Below, one piece after another: positions 33,018 through 41,625 of a DNA stretch of 64,000 nt (its first letter is position 1; the number at the start of each line of letters is the position of its first letter). Source of the DNA: G963665595 sp963665595 (lineage in GTDB: Bacteria > Actinomycetota > Coriobacteriia > Coriobacteriales > CADBOM01); NCBI GenBank assembly GCA_963665595.2, contig CAXXJK010000004.1, forward strand, positions 372,001 through 436,000, in the 5' to 3' direction. A model generated the notes under the pieces. That model made no database searches. It had not been told where the DNA came from and saw nothing but the letters and a program-made list of their open reading frames with translations. The position numbers and the translations under genes were made by a program.

Positions 33018-33845
33018 CTACGCGTCTTTCACGGCCGTATCCAGAAAATACTGTGCCAGACCATACATAACTTTATCGCTTGAAGAAGCTTCCTTGCTCG
33101 CTTTGTTCAGTTGATTTATGCGTTCAATCAACTGATCAGAAAAAATAACCTGTTGCTCGAGCTTCGTCTTCTTCTCAGATTGTGCATTGAATATAGTGTG
33201 AGGGTCGCCCACCACTATGATCGATTGATAGTACTTCGCAAAATCTTTATCGAGCATGTTTCGGGTAAATGAGTTACCCATGACCTGCCTGCGCAACTGA
33301 TGAACCATCTCTAAGCGCTTCTTTGCCTGTTCAATAGGGTTGTCGATACGATCCTTATAGGTCTGCCCTTCAACCACCACACTGCGTATGAACTCGCCCT
33401 TAGAATTGGCTTCGATGGTTCCGTAGAGATCTTTACACTCTATGATGAAGGTTATCTTCTTCGAAATAACAATGAAGTCAAACTTGAGCGTGTGTCCGTC
33501 GTGCTCAAACGTCAGATCGCGTAACACGAGCAAGGGTATGTGCGCTTCACGCAGCCCCGAAGCAATACTATCTTGCCCGCTCACCTCACGCTCAAGCAGC
33601 CTGATTGTTCGCCGTTGTGCAAGTGCCGTATCACCTTTCAGTTGAGAAAGCGACGATTTCATCTCGGCAAGCCGTCGAGACGCAGCTTCTTGGTCACCCA
33701 TGAACAGCGCCTCATCGATCACCTCAAGGCCCATGGTTTTCTTCGTCTTAGTGATAAATGATGCAATGGGTATGGAAGGAATCATGCTTCCCCGGCCACT
33801 TTGCAACAAATGTTTTGCGGAGTCAAATCTATCTTTGATCTTCAT
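33018..33845 (-). CDS. NERD (nuclease-related) domain protein
   Basis: A 275-residue protein. A helical N-terminal half (about 30-95, Lys/Glu/Ala rich) precedes a NERD domain at about 98-210 with the restriction-fold signature: D123 in KFDFIVI and E136-x-K138 in FIIECKD, followed by GTIEAN. NERD domains belong to the PD-(D/E)xK nuclease superfamily and are often found in defence or stress loci. The C-terminus is helical and charged. The ATG follows AGAGGGGCAC. First gene of the four-gene operon, 41 bases ahead of the LRR gene. Catalytic residues look intact, so DNA or RNA cleavage is possible. Not demonstrated. Confidence 0.82.
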   Translation of the reverse strand: MKIKDRFDSAKHLLQSGRGSMIPSIPIASFITKTKKTMGLEVIDEALFMGDQEAASRRLAEMKSSLSQLKGDTALAQRRTIRLLEREVSGQDSIASGLREAHIPLLVLRDLTFEHDGHTLKFDFIVISKKITFIIECKDLYGTIEANSKGEFIRSVVVEGQTYKDRIDNPIEQAKKRLEMVHQLRRQVMGNSFTRNMLDKDFAKYYQSIIVVGDPHTIFNAQSEKKTKLEQQVIFSDQLIERINQLNKASKEASSSDKVMYGLAQYFLDTAVKDA

Positions 33846-33905
33846 GTGCCCCTCTTATGTTCATCGCACGATCCTTCAAGAAATCCTCAGGATCGAGGGT
33901 CCCCT

Positions 33906-33943
33906 GTTGTGGTGTGATGATACCGTTTTCGCCACATCACAAC
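33906..33943 (-). terminator. Hairpin at end of glycosyltransferase operon
   Basis: GTTGTGGTGTG at 33906-33916 pairs with CACATCACAAC at 33933-33943 with one G-T wobble. It sits about 16 bases after the last glycosyltransferase gene and 60 bases before the NERD start. The T-run is weak on the minus strand, so it is a candidate terminator only. Confidence 0.5.
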
Positions 33944-33958
33944 AAGTCTTTTCCTACT

Positions 33959-35047
33959 TCAACGTTTCAAAGCCCTGAGGCGCACCTTAAACCAACTGGG
34001 TAGCGCCATGATCACACGCCCCGCACGGTAGGTGCGCGAATCACAGAGATCTGAGTAAATGCGGTCAACCTCAGCAGCGTGCTCCATCACGTGGAGCCTA
34101 AAATCCCCACGCTCATCGAGAGGCAGTGCATCTGCATAGGCCTCCAACTCACACAGATAATCGGGTTTCTCCTTCTCAGAGCAGGGTATGCCTTGCGCAT
34201 CTTCAGTACAGCGCATCGTGACAATATCATGAGCAATAACATCCCAGCAGTAAAAGATGCGGTGCGCCAGCGCGTCAATATATGCCGCGCCCAGACGAGA
34301 GCCACTCTCGCTCATAATTCGACGGAGTTCGATAGAAACCCGGTAGAGACCGTCGATATTGCGCATACTGCGTTTGACCGTCATGGTCGACCCTTCGCGC
34401 ATGCGCCGCATATAGTAGCTTTCATTCATGAATGCCGCACGTTGTGCCACGGTCATCACCTGAACGGTGAGCAATAGATCCTCATGAATGATACCTTCAT
34501 AAAAGCGAATGGCATACTCGTCCAGTAACGACCTGCGCATCATATGAAGTGCCGCCGATGGCCGAAACGCCTCCGTAGCTTCAAACTGTACCAGAAGTTC
34601 TGCACCGCTCATCACGCCGTCGATGGATACCCTATCATCAAAATCTTCTGGGTTAGTATATTTGAGTTTGAAGTTGTCATAAAACGTACGTGCCGAGAAG
34701 AACAGATCGTCAAGATCATCTGCCTCAGCACGTTCATACAACGATGCAAGCGTTTGAGGAACATAGTAATCATCTGAATCAAGAAACAGCAGATACGTCC
34801 CTTGCGACCGCTCGATGCCCCGATTGCGCGCAGCGGACTGCCCACCATTCTCCTGTGTAATGAAGATAAACCGTTCATCATCTCCCACCGTATTGCGAGC
34901 AACTTCGAAAGAGGCATCCGTCGACCCATCGTCTATGCAGATCGCCTCAAACTCTTCGAATGTCTGAGCGCGCAATGATTCAAGGCAGGCTGCGATGTAG
35001 TCTTCCACGTTGTAAAACGGAATAATGACCGATATACGCGGCGTCAT
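33959..35047 (-). CDS. GT2 glycosyltransferase (fourth of four)
   Basis: A 362-residue GT-A enzyme of the WcaA-like GT2 family. The N-terminal SVIIPFYNVEDYI and CIDDGSTDAS motifs bind the nucleotide sugar; FLDSDDYY is the DxD-type metal site near 90. A C-terminal helical region follows, with no clear membrane segments. The start at 35047 overlaps the previous gene's stop (ATGA), so it is translationally coupled. Last of four adjacent GT2 genes that probably act in sequence on one envelope polysaccharide or teichoic-acid-like polymer. Acceptor and sugar are unknown. Confidence 0.85.
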   Translation of the reverse strand: MTPRISVIIPFYNVEDYIAACLESLRAQTFEEFEAICIDDGSTDASFEVARNTVGDDERFIFITQENGGQSAARNRGIERSQGTYLLFLDSDDYYVPQTLASLYERAEADDLDDLFFSARTFYDNFKLKYTNPEDFDDRVSIDGVMSGAELLVQFEATEAFRPSAALHMMRRSLLDEYAIRFYEGIIHEDLLLTVQVMTVAQRAAFMNESYYMRRMREGSTMTVKRSMRNIDGLYRVSIELRRIMSESGSRLGAAYIDALAHRIFYCWDVIAHDIVTMRCTEDAQGIPCSEKEKPDYLCELEAYADALPLDERGDFRLHVMEHAAEVDRIYSDLCDSRTYRAGRVIMALPSWFKVRLRALKR

Positions 35048-36096
35048 GAGCGTGCTCCCCCATTCTTGATATCTGAGGCAATACGGTAGAAACGATACGT
35101 AAGCATACCCCATTGCGCGCCAAAAGTTCTCGCCGTGCGCTGATTTCCCACGCGCAGAACCGTCTGGTAGAACAGACGCACATCCGTTTCAGCATTCTGA
35201 AACGTCTCAGAGGTAACCTGACTCCCCAACAGTTCATTCAGTGTGCGCATGAGTATGAAGAATTCAGAAGACGAAAGTTTAATAGCATCATGAAAGAGGA
35301 ATGCTAGGCAGCACAACAAATCAGCCTCGTGTCCTGCAAGCCATCCATGCTCTTCCCAAACCCGAAAAATATAGCGTAGCGCTGCCACATTGTCTGTCTG
35401 TTGGCGCGCCACGTTGTCAATTGATCGCTCCATCACCGACCCCGGACGACCGTTACGATACCAATAGATCTGCTGGGTCGAGCACATAACTCTGTGCGCG
35501 AGAGGAAACGCGAGAAACTGAAAGGCACAGTCTTCGCCGAGACTGAGTTCATCGTTAAAACGAATGTGGTAATCGACAAGAAAGTCGCGCCGGTAGACCT
35601 TGTTCCACAGAAAGGGAATGCACCCTCGCTCATGGAAAAGAGCCTCGCCACAGTCGCTCCCTTCAAAAACGGCATCGCGCGTACCGAGTATTTCTTCAAC
35701 CCATCGAGCGGGAGTCTCTGAAGTACCGCCAAACACTGCTATATCAAAATCTTGCTCCTCGAGAAAGCACCTTATACGCGAAACGGCACCCGGCAACAGA
35801 CAGTCGTCGCCATCAACGAAGATGACATAGGTACCGCGGGCCACCTCAAGACCAACATTGCGTGCCGCGGAGACCCCTTGGTTTTCCTGGTGGTGCACAT
35901 AGATGCGCTCATCTGAGCACGCAAGCGCATCCAACGTCGCATCCGAACCATCCGTTGAGCCATCGTCAATGCAGATAATCTCGATATCCTGATAGTCCTG
36001 ACTACAGATACTGGCGAGACAATCGGCAAGATACGCACGCACATTATATACAGGAACGACGACCGAAAAGAAAGGAGCGCGTGATTGAATAGCCAT
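35044..36096 (-). CDS. GT2 glycosyltransferase (third of four)
   Basis: A 350-residue GT2 enzyme. It has FSVVVPVYNVRAYL, CIDDGSTDGS near 38-47, and IFVDGDDC as the metal-binding motif. The C-terminal half is helical and less conserved. The start at 36096 is one base past the previous gene's stop, and its own stop overlaps the next start by four bases, so the genes are cotranslated. The pattern differs from the other members mostly in the acceptor half, as expected for enzymes adding different residues to one chain. Confidence 0.85.
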   Translation of the reverse strand: MAIQSRAPFFSVVVPVYNVRAYLADCLASICSQDYQDIEIICIDDGSTDGSDATLDALACSDERIYVHHQENQGVSAARNVGLEVARGTYVIFVDGDDCLLPGAVSRIRCFLEEQDFDIAVFGGTSETPARWVEEILGTRDAVFEGSDCGEALFHERGCIPFLWNKVYRRDFLVDYHIRFNDELSLGEDCAFQFLAFPLAHRVMCSTQQIYWYRNGRPGSVMERSIDNVARQQTDNVAALRYIFRVWEEHGWLAGHEADLLCCLAFLFHDAIKLSSSEFFILMRTLNELLGSQVTSETFQNAETDVRLFYQTVLRVGNQRTARTFGAQWGMLTYRFYRIASDIKNGGARS

Positions 36097-36097
36097 A

Positions 36098-37105
36098 TCA
36101 GAACCATCCGTCTTCGGTGCAGACAGCAGCAAATGCTTGCGGGTCTGCGATCAGTTCGTTCACGGTCTTCCATCCACGTGGCGAGAAAAATGACTCCACT
36201 AGATTACCTGCGTTTGCTTCACGTTTGAACTCAGCCGAAGCTTGCTCAAGAAATTCTTCTCTATACTCAGGGGCAATGCGATAGTAATTCCACCAATAGG
36301 TCTTGAGCCTCACCGTATTTAGCACCTTGGCATACCGTCGCCGAGCAACAGGGTACCGAGCGAGAAACTCTTCGCTCGAACGATATTCATCACACACGGC
36401 ATAGAGTTTGGTGTCCGATTTCACCGAGGACGCTTCGTTATCGACGCGATAATGAAGCAGCGGTTCTGACAGTAGCACCGCGCGCTCAAACAGCGCCCAT
36501 ACCTTAAAGTTGAATGATGTATCTTGAAACGAAGCCCCGGGGGTTGCAAGGAAACGAATGTCGTAGCACTGAAGGAGCGAGCGCCGATACAAACCCGTCC
36601 AAATACAGGGGCGTACCTGAAATACCCCTTGGTAATCATACGGGTTAAACAAACGCCCATACGGTAATCCGAATCCGTCAAATACTCGGATGATACGATC
36701 GTTTCCCGTTGTGTCTGTTCCACCGTTTTCATGCTCATAGTAATTTGATTTCACCACGTCGGCATCAAAGCGCTCCATCGTCTTCAGGAGTCGCTCAAAC
36801 ATGTGAGGAGAAGCAAAATCATCCGACTCAACAATGCCGAGATAAGTGCCACGCGCCGCGTCAAGACCGCGGTTCATGGAATCCCCGTACCCACTGTTTT
36901 CCTTCGAGATAACCCGTATCCGCTCATCGGCGCACGCATACGACGCAAGAATATCGGGGGACGTGTCGGTGGAACCATCATCGATACAGATAATCTCAAT
37001 GTCTTGAAGAGTCTGAGCGCATAGACTGTCCAAGCATTGATGCAGGAAACGCGCGGTATTGTATACGGGAACGATTATCGATACCCGCGGTTGTTGAGTA
37101 GACAT
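36098..37105 (-). CDS. GT2 glycosyltransferase (second of four)
   Basis: A 335-residue GT2 enzyme with VSIIVPVYNTARFL, CIDDGSTDTS and GIVESDDFA motifs. It shares with the first gene of the set an extended SKENSGYGDSMNRGLDAARG block, so these two are the closest relatives of the four and may come from a tandem duplication. A C-terminal region with RYAKVLNTVRLKTYWWNYYR follows. The start at 37105 has AGAAAGG upstream. No membrane helices, so cytoplasmic side of the membrane is expected. Confidence 0.85.
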   Translation of the reverse strand: MSTQQPRVSIIVPVYNTARFLHQCLDSLCAQTLQDIEIICIDDGSTDTSPDILASYACADERIRVISKENSGYGDSMNRGLDAARGTYLGIVESDDFASPHMFERLLKTMERFDADVVKSNYYEHENGGTDTTGNDRIIRVFDGFGLPYGRLFNPYDYQGVFQVRPCIWTGLYRRSLLQCYDIRFLATPGASFQDTSFNFKVWALFERAVLLSEPLLHYRVDNEASSVKSDTKLYAVCDEYRSSEEFLARYPVARRRYAKVLNTVRLKTYWWNYYRIAPEYREEFLEQASAEFKREANAGNLVESFFSPRGWKTVNELIADPQAFAAVCTEDGWF

Positions 37106-37185
37106 ACCTTCTACCTTTCTCACTACACCCTATCCGGTATAGTGCCCATGCAATGCGTAGAGCGATAACAATGCCGGCGCAACCG

Positions 37186-38187
37186 TTAACGAGAATCTCG
37201 ATGAATGAGGCGCTCAAGTTTGCCGGAAAGTCGTCGAAGCGGGCCGCTCATCTGCTGATAACGATCTTTGATCTCAGGCGCGATGCGGTTGGACGCATAG
37301 ATAGCATCGTAATCCATGCGGCTGAGCATACGCTTGACAAGAGGTTTAAGCTCAGGAGTATTTAAATCGTGGCTGCGGGCCACCTCATCAAGATAGAAAC
37401 AGGCCCGATTGTAATGCCCCTCAAGAATGGCAGGAGCAACGGTGCCCGCACGTTCTATGATGTCAGCCATATCGTTCCAACGCTCAAAGTAAAGCGTCGG
37501 GTCGGTGAAACTACTGGAAGAGCCCTCATTAAACTCCCGGTAATAGTACAGCGGTTCGTCAAGATACACGATACTCTCAGCCTGCATGAGCGCCTCAAGC
37601 ATAAAGGGGTTGTCCGCCCAACCCGCACCGGGAATCGGACGAAAACGAATGTTGTGGTCATCGAGAAAGGCCTTGCGATAGATTGCAGACCATATAGAAG
37701 GGTGATGAAAAAGAAACGTCGCGTCATCTTCTAGCTTAAACGGTACACCCACATAGTGAAGATCATGCAAAAAGAATGCCGGCTCATTATGCTCGTGCGG
37801 AGTATCGGAATCGATCACTCGATAGTATGCCGCCTTCACCACGTCAACACTACGGTCAAACTGATCTGCCGCTTGTATCAGACGCGCATACATCCGCTGG
37901 TCAACCCAGTCGTCAGTTTCAACGATACCGATATATTCGCCAGTCGCACAGGCGATACCCTGATTCAGAGAGTCGCCGTATCCCGTATTTTCCTTGTCGA
38001 TAACCCGTATGCGCGCATCGTGAGAAGCAAAGCGGGCCATGATGTCTGGCGAAGAATCGGTCGACCCATCGTTTACAACAATGACCTCAATAGTAGAAAG
38101 TGTCTGAGCAAGAACACTGTTCAGGCACTGTTCAAGATAATGCTCGACATTATAGACGGGCATGATAATGGAAACATCAGGATTCAT
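37186..38187 (-). CDS. GT2 glycosyltransferase (first of four)
   Basis: A 333-residue GT2 enzyme with VSIIMPVYNVEHYL, VVNDGSTDSS near 33-42, DKENTGYGDSLNQG and GIVETDDW. The C-terminus is basic (RRLSGKLERLIHR). The ATG at 38187 follows GAGGTAGT. It heads the glycosyltransferase operon; the promoter must lie in the 150 bases upstream. Four successive GT2 enzymes with no flippase or polymerase nearby suggest the rest of the polymer pathway is elsewhere in the genome. Confidence 0.85.
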   Translation of the reverse strand: MNPDVSIIMPVYNVEHYLEQCLNSVLAQTLSTIEVIVVNDGSTDSSPDIMARFASHDARIRVIDKENTGYGDSLNQGIACATGEYIGIVETDDWVDQRMYARLIQAADQFDRSVDVVKAAYYRVIDSDTPHEHNEPAFFLHDLHYVGVPFKLEDDATFLFHHPSIWSAIYRKAFLDDHNIRFRPIPGAGWADNPFMLEALMQAESIVYLDEPLYYYREFNEGSSSSFTDPTLYFERWNDMADIIERAGTVAPAILEGHYNRACFYLDEVARSHDLNTPELKPLVKRMLSRMDYDAIYASNRIAPEIKDRYQQMSGPLRRLSGKLERLIHRDSR

Positions 38188-38339
38188 ACTACCTCGCGAG
38201 CACCTCACCTACCATACTGAAACAATTATAGCGGCTCTTGACAACATCCGGCATGACATCGGGTAAAGTAGGGCAGACAGAACGCGATAGCCAACCATCG
38301 TTCATTGCACCGAGCGACGCGTTTGAGGAGTGGTCTGCA

Positions 38340-39260
38340 TCAGCCGAGCGTAATCTCCGCTGAAAGCGCGAGGAAGTGATCTCGAAACGCCGCCGCTTCC
38401 AGAGTAAGGGGAATATCGCGTCTGTTAACCAGACAGCGGGATATCTTGATGGACTGCGAGTATAGGTTGAGCATCTTAACACGAGAAAAATCAACACAGC
38501 TGATATGGTTTTCCGGTATGATCGCTATACCCTCACCTTTAACTACGTGCTCAATGAGCATAGCGGGGGCGCAATTGAGAAAGACAAAATGACTGTGTGG
38601 CGGACTCGCTAGCCCTGCCGCATAAAACGCCTCGCAGATGTTCCTCATGACAACAGTAGAGCCAGACGGAATAAAGAATTTCTCATCCTTGATATCATCA
38701 AAAGAGACGCGCTCATATGCTGAAAGTCCATGCTCACATGAGACAAGAGGCAAGATATTCTCATCAACAACTTTACGGCAGACATAGCGCGAAAAGTCAA
38801 TGGGGCCAACCGCCATCACCATGTCGAGAAGTTCAGCATCAAGAAGATCGATGCACGCATCGCTGGGTAACTCGGTGACATCAAGAATAACGCCGGGGTG
38901 TTCCGCTTTGAAACGCCGAATACTCTCAGGGATGAAGTCACTACCATCGGGGCATCTATAGGTAACCTTAGGAAAACCCAAGCGTATGGTTGCCTGCGTT
39001 TTGCCCCATTGCCCAGACATCTCATGGAGCCTGTCAATATGTGCCGTAATCTCCCAACTCTCCACGAGAACACGGCGTCCAAAATCCGTAAGAGCAACCC
39101 CCGAGTGAGCACGCTCAAACAGCGGAGCGCCTAATTCAGTTTCCAAATTCTTGATGATCTTACTCAGCGCTTGCTGCGAGATATAAAGACTCTTTGCCGC
39201 TTTTGAGAAACTTAAATCACGTGCTACTTGTTGAAAATATTTTAGCTGTTTGATTTCCAT
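38340..39260 (-). CDS. LysR-family transcriptional regulator
   Basis: A 306-residue LysR-type regulator. The winged helix-turn-helix is at about 1-60 (LKYFQQVARDLSFSKAAKSLYISQQALSKIIKNLE split into motif segments), the linker helix to about 90, then a periplasmic-binding-fold effector domain. The ATG at 39260 follows GGGGGTG. Divergently transcribed from the secreted flavoprotein gene, with 215 bases between them. That arrangement is the classic LysR layout and makes the flavoprotein gene its likely target. The effector is unknown, probably the flavoprotein substrate or a related acid. Confidence 0.9.
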   Translation of the reverse strand: MEIKQLKYFQQVARDLSFSKAAKSLYISQQALSKIIKNLETELGAPLFERAHSGVALTDFGRRVLVESWEITAHIDRLHEMSGQWGKTQATIRLGFPKVTYRCPDGSDFIPESIRRFKAEHPGVILDVTELPSDACIDLLDAELLDMVMAVGPIDFSRYVCRKVVDENILPLVSCEHGLSAYERVSFDDIKDEKFFIPSGSTVVMRNICEAFYAAGLASPPHSHFVFLNCAPAMLIEHVVKGEGIAIIPENHISCVDFSRVKMLNLYSQSIKISRCLVNRRDIPLTLEAAAFRDHFLALSAEITLG

Positions 39261-39475
39261 AAGCACCCCCATACCCTCATGCAGATATGCTCCATATCAA
39301 GCAACTCCACTGCGCAAGATTTCATTATCCCACAATTAGAAACTGTAGACTCTCAGACATACAACCAAATACTGCTACCTCGTATCGTTATTCACTGGCA
39401 TCATAGAAGGAATGAGAATTTCTATACGTGGTGGTGGAAATAATCTCAGCAGAAGCTATATCGAAAGGGGATATC

Positions 39476-41401
39476 ATGGAAGAAGAATTTGAAAACACGG
39501 ATTCGGGTGAAAACCTCGAGCCAGAAATTACGGAGAATGTTTCGCGGAGAAATTTCCTCAAGGGGGCCGCAGTCCTTGGTACCGTCGCAGCCGCAGGCGG
39601 CGTACTTTCTGCATGTTCTAGCTCCACCGGGGGCGGATCGAGTGCCACTACCGGTAAGACCGCAGCTGATGGTGCCTACACGGAGACCACGCGCGGACGC
39701 AACGGGCTGCTGACTACCGTCACCACCGTCACGAATGGCGCTATCGCCAAGGTCGATGTCATCGACCAGCAGGAGACCGAAGTGTTTACCGCTACGGCCA
39801 TCCCGCAGATCTGTGCAAATATCGTAAGTGCCAACTCGTATGGTGTCGATGTCGTAGCCGGTGCCACGTTCACCTGTACCGCCATCAAGAGCGGCGTTGC
39901 CAAGGCCATCACTGAGGCTGGTGGAAGCGATTCAATCTACAACAAGCCGACGGTTTACACCAACGTCGTTGATGAGACCATCAACGTCGACGTAGCCGTT
40001 ATAGGCGCGGGCCTTTCCGGCACCACCTGTGCCTGCCGTGCCGCTTCCATGGGCGCCACCGTCGCCCTTATCGACAAAACCATCATTGGCGGCAGTGCAC
40101 TTATCTCGTCCGGCGGTACCATTGTTGCAAAAGATGCCGTTACCTCGACGTTGTCCACATGGCTTTCTGGGCAGATGTATTTGGCTGACCCGCTGCTCGT
40201 ATACAACTACTTGAATAACAGTGTAGACGGCTTTGCATGGATCCGTTCGCTCAAAACAACCACCGAGCTCTTCAACGCAACCGGCAGACTTCCTGCATAC
40301 ATGGAGCGTCCTAAAGCCTATCAGGAAATGCTCGACAATACCGTACTCAAGAACAATGGCAAGGTATATACCGCCACCACCGCTAAGAGCCTCATCACCA
40401 ATGGTTCGGGCACGGTTACTGGTGTTGTTGCAAAGAAGCAAAATGGTGCAACGCTCACCATCAACGCCAAAGCAGTCGTCGTGTCAACCGGCGGATACGG
40501 CGGCGACACAGCCAAGGTCAAGAAGCTTACGGGCTACAACGTCATGACCGGTTGCCTCACCCAGAATATTGGTGAAGGTATGGCTATGACTCAGACCCTC
40601 GGCGCCAAATACCCCGTCACGCTCGGCGGCCTCATGCTTCACCAAACGCAGGCAACCGCACAGCTTACCGGGTATCCGTACTTCCAACAGCAGATGCCTT
40701 TGATCTTGGGATATATACCTACCGTTTTGAACATCGACCCAACCGGACGTCGCTTCCGCAATGAGGACTGGGTGTCTTCGCCCACCGCAACCGCAGCAGG
40801 CGGCGCAATGGCCGGCGGTATCACCTACGTGTTGCTCGACAACGAAAAGGTCCAGAAGCTTACCCAAGGTGGCGTCGCGGCTATCGGCTATAACAAGAGC
40901 CCCGGTCTGCCCCCTGCGCAGAAGCCGAGCTTCCAGCCTGACACCCCTTGGGATAATTTCCAACAAGTACTTAACGATACCGTTAAGGGCGGCTGGGCAT
41001 ACACCGGTGCCACCGTTGCTGAACTCGCTAAAAACGCTGGCATGACCCCCGAGACGCTTCAGGGAACCATTGAAACGTACAACGGATATTGCACCAACGG
41101 TAAGGACCTCGTCTTCGACAAGACTCCCGCAAACCTCATCTCTTACGGCAGCGGTCCCTACTATCTCGTTCAGATTACCTACAATCACTTGGGCACCGTC
41201 GGTGGCATCGTCACCAATGATCAGTTCCAGGTAGTAGACGAAAAGGGCAAAACAATTCCTGGTCTGTACGCAGCCGGTGTTGAAGCCTATGGCACCTCAT
41301 GGAATCGTAACTACTATGGCTCTGGTCATGGTATCGGCTTTGCAGCGGTATCAGGTTACATAACTGGCGCGAACGTCGCGAATTACGTGAAAGCTAAATA
41401 G
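39476..41401 (+). CDS. Tat-exported FMN/FAD flavoprotein reductase (fumarate-reductase-like)
   Basis: A 641-residue flavoprotein. The twin-arginine motif SRRNFLKG is at 23-30, followed by a hydrophobic stretch and a possible lipobox LSAC47, so it is exported and may be lipid-anchored. An FMN_bind domain (about 68-150) has AGAT with Thr131 as the probable covalent FMN site. An FAD-binding fumarate reductase/succinate dehydrogenase domain runs from GAGLSG (177-182) to the C-terminal GSGHGIGFAAVSG. The family reduces C=C bonds of acids such as fumarate, urocanate or acrylates outside the membrane. The ATG at 39476 follows AAAGGGG. Its codons are richer in C and G than neighbours, which fits high expression. 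Electron donor not encoded nearby. Confidence 0.9.
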   Translation: MEEEFENTDSGENLEPEITENVSRRNFLKGAAVLGTVAAAGGVLSACSSSTGGGSSATTGKTAADGAYTETTRGRNGLLTTVTTVTNGAIAKVDVIDQQETEVFTATAIPQICANIVSANSYGVDVVAGATFTCTAIKSGVAKAITEAGGSDSIYNKPTVYTNVVDETINVDVAVIGAGLSGTTCACRAASMGATVALIDKTIIGGSALISSGGTIVAKDAVTSTLSTWLSGQMYLADPLLVYNYLNNSVDGFAWIRSLKTTTELFNATGRLPAYMERPKAYQEMLDNTVLKNNGKVYTATTAKSLITNGSGTVTGVVAKKQNGATLTINAKAVVVSTGGYGGDTAKVKKLTGYNVMTGCLTQNIGEGMAMTQTLGAKYPVTLGGLMLHQTQATAQLTGYPYFQQQMPLILGYIPTVLNIDPTGRRFRNEDWVSSPTATAAGGAMAGGITYVLLDNEKVQKLTQGGVAAIGYNKSPGLPPAQKPSFQPDTPWDNFQQVLNDTVKGGWAYTGATVAELAKNAGMTPETLQGTIETYNGYCTNGKDLVFDKTPANLISYGSGPYYLVQITYNHLGTVGGIVTNDQFQVVDEKGKTIPGLYAAGVEAYGTSWNRNYYGSGHGIGFAAVSGYITGANVANYVKAK

Positions 41402-41456
41402 CGATTTTTCTCGCTCTGTGGAACTACCCCTTGATTTCACAGATGCCTCGCTTCGC

Positions 41457-41493
41457 CAACGAGGGCTCGTCGGATCCAGACGAGCCCTCGTTG
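41457..41493 (+). terminator. Rho-independent terminator of flavoprotein gene
   Basis: A 15-bp perfect stem: CAACGAGGGCTCGTC at 41457-41471 pairs with GACGAGCCCTCGTTG at 41479-41493 across a 7-base loop, followed by CTTTTT. It lies 56 bases past the flavoprotein stop. Confidence 0.92.
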
Positions 41494-41625
41494 CTTTTTA
41501 ACGTATCCAAATGTGCCGAAAACGTACCTTTGACTTACAAAACCTTGACCACCTGCAGCGAATGATGAATGCTGGTATATGCAAAAGATCGCATATCAGA
41601 ACGTTCACAGCTCAAAGCTAGGTGC

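Noticed and set aside
40484..41188. 234-codon minus-strand frame
   Set aside because: Shadow of the GC-rich flavoprotein gene, which has convincing domains.
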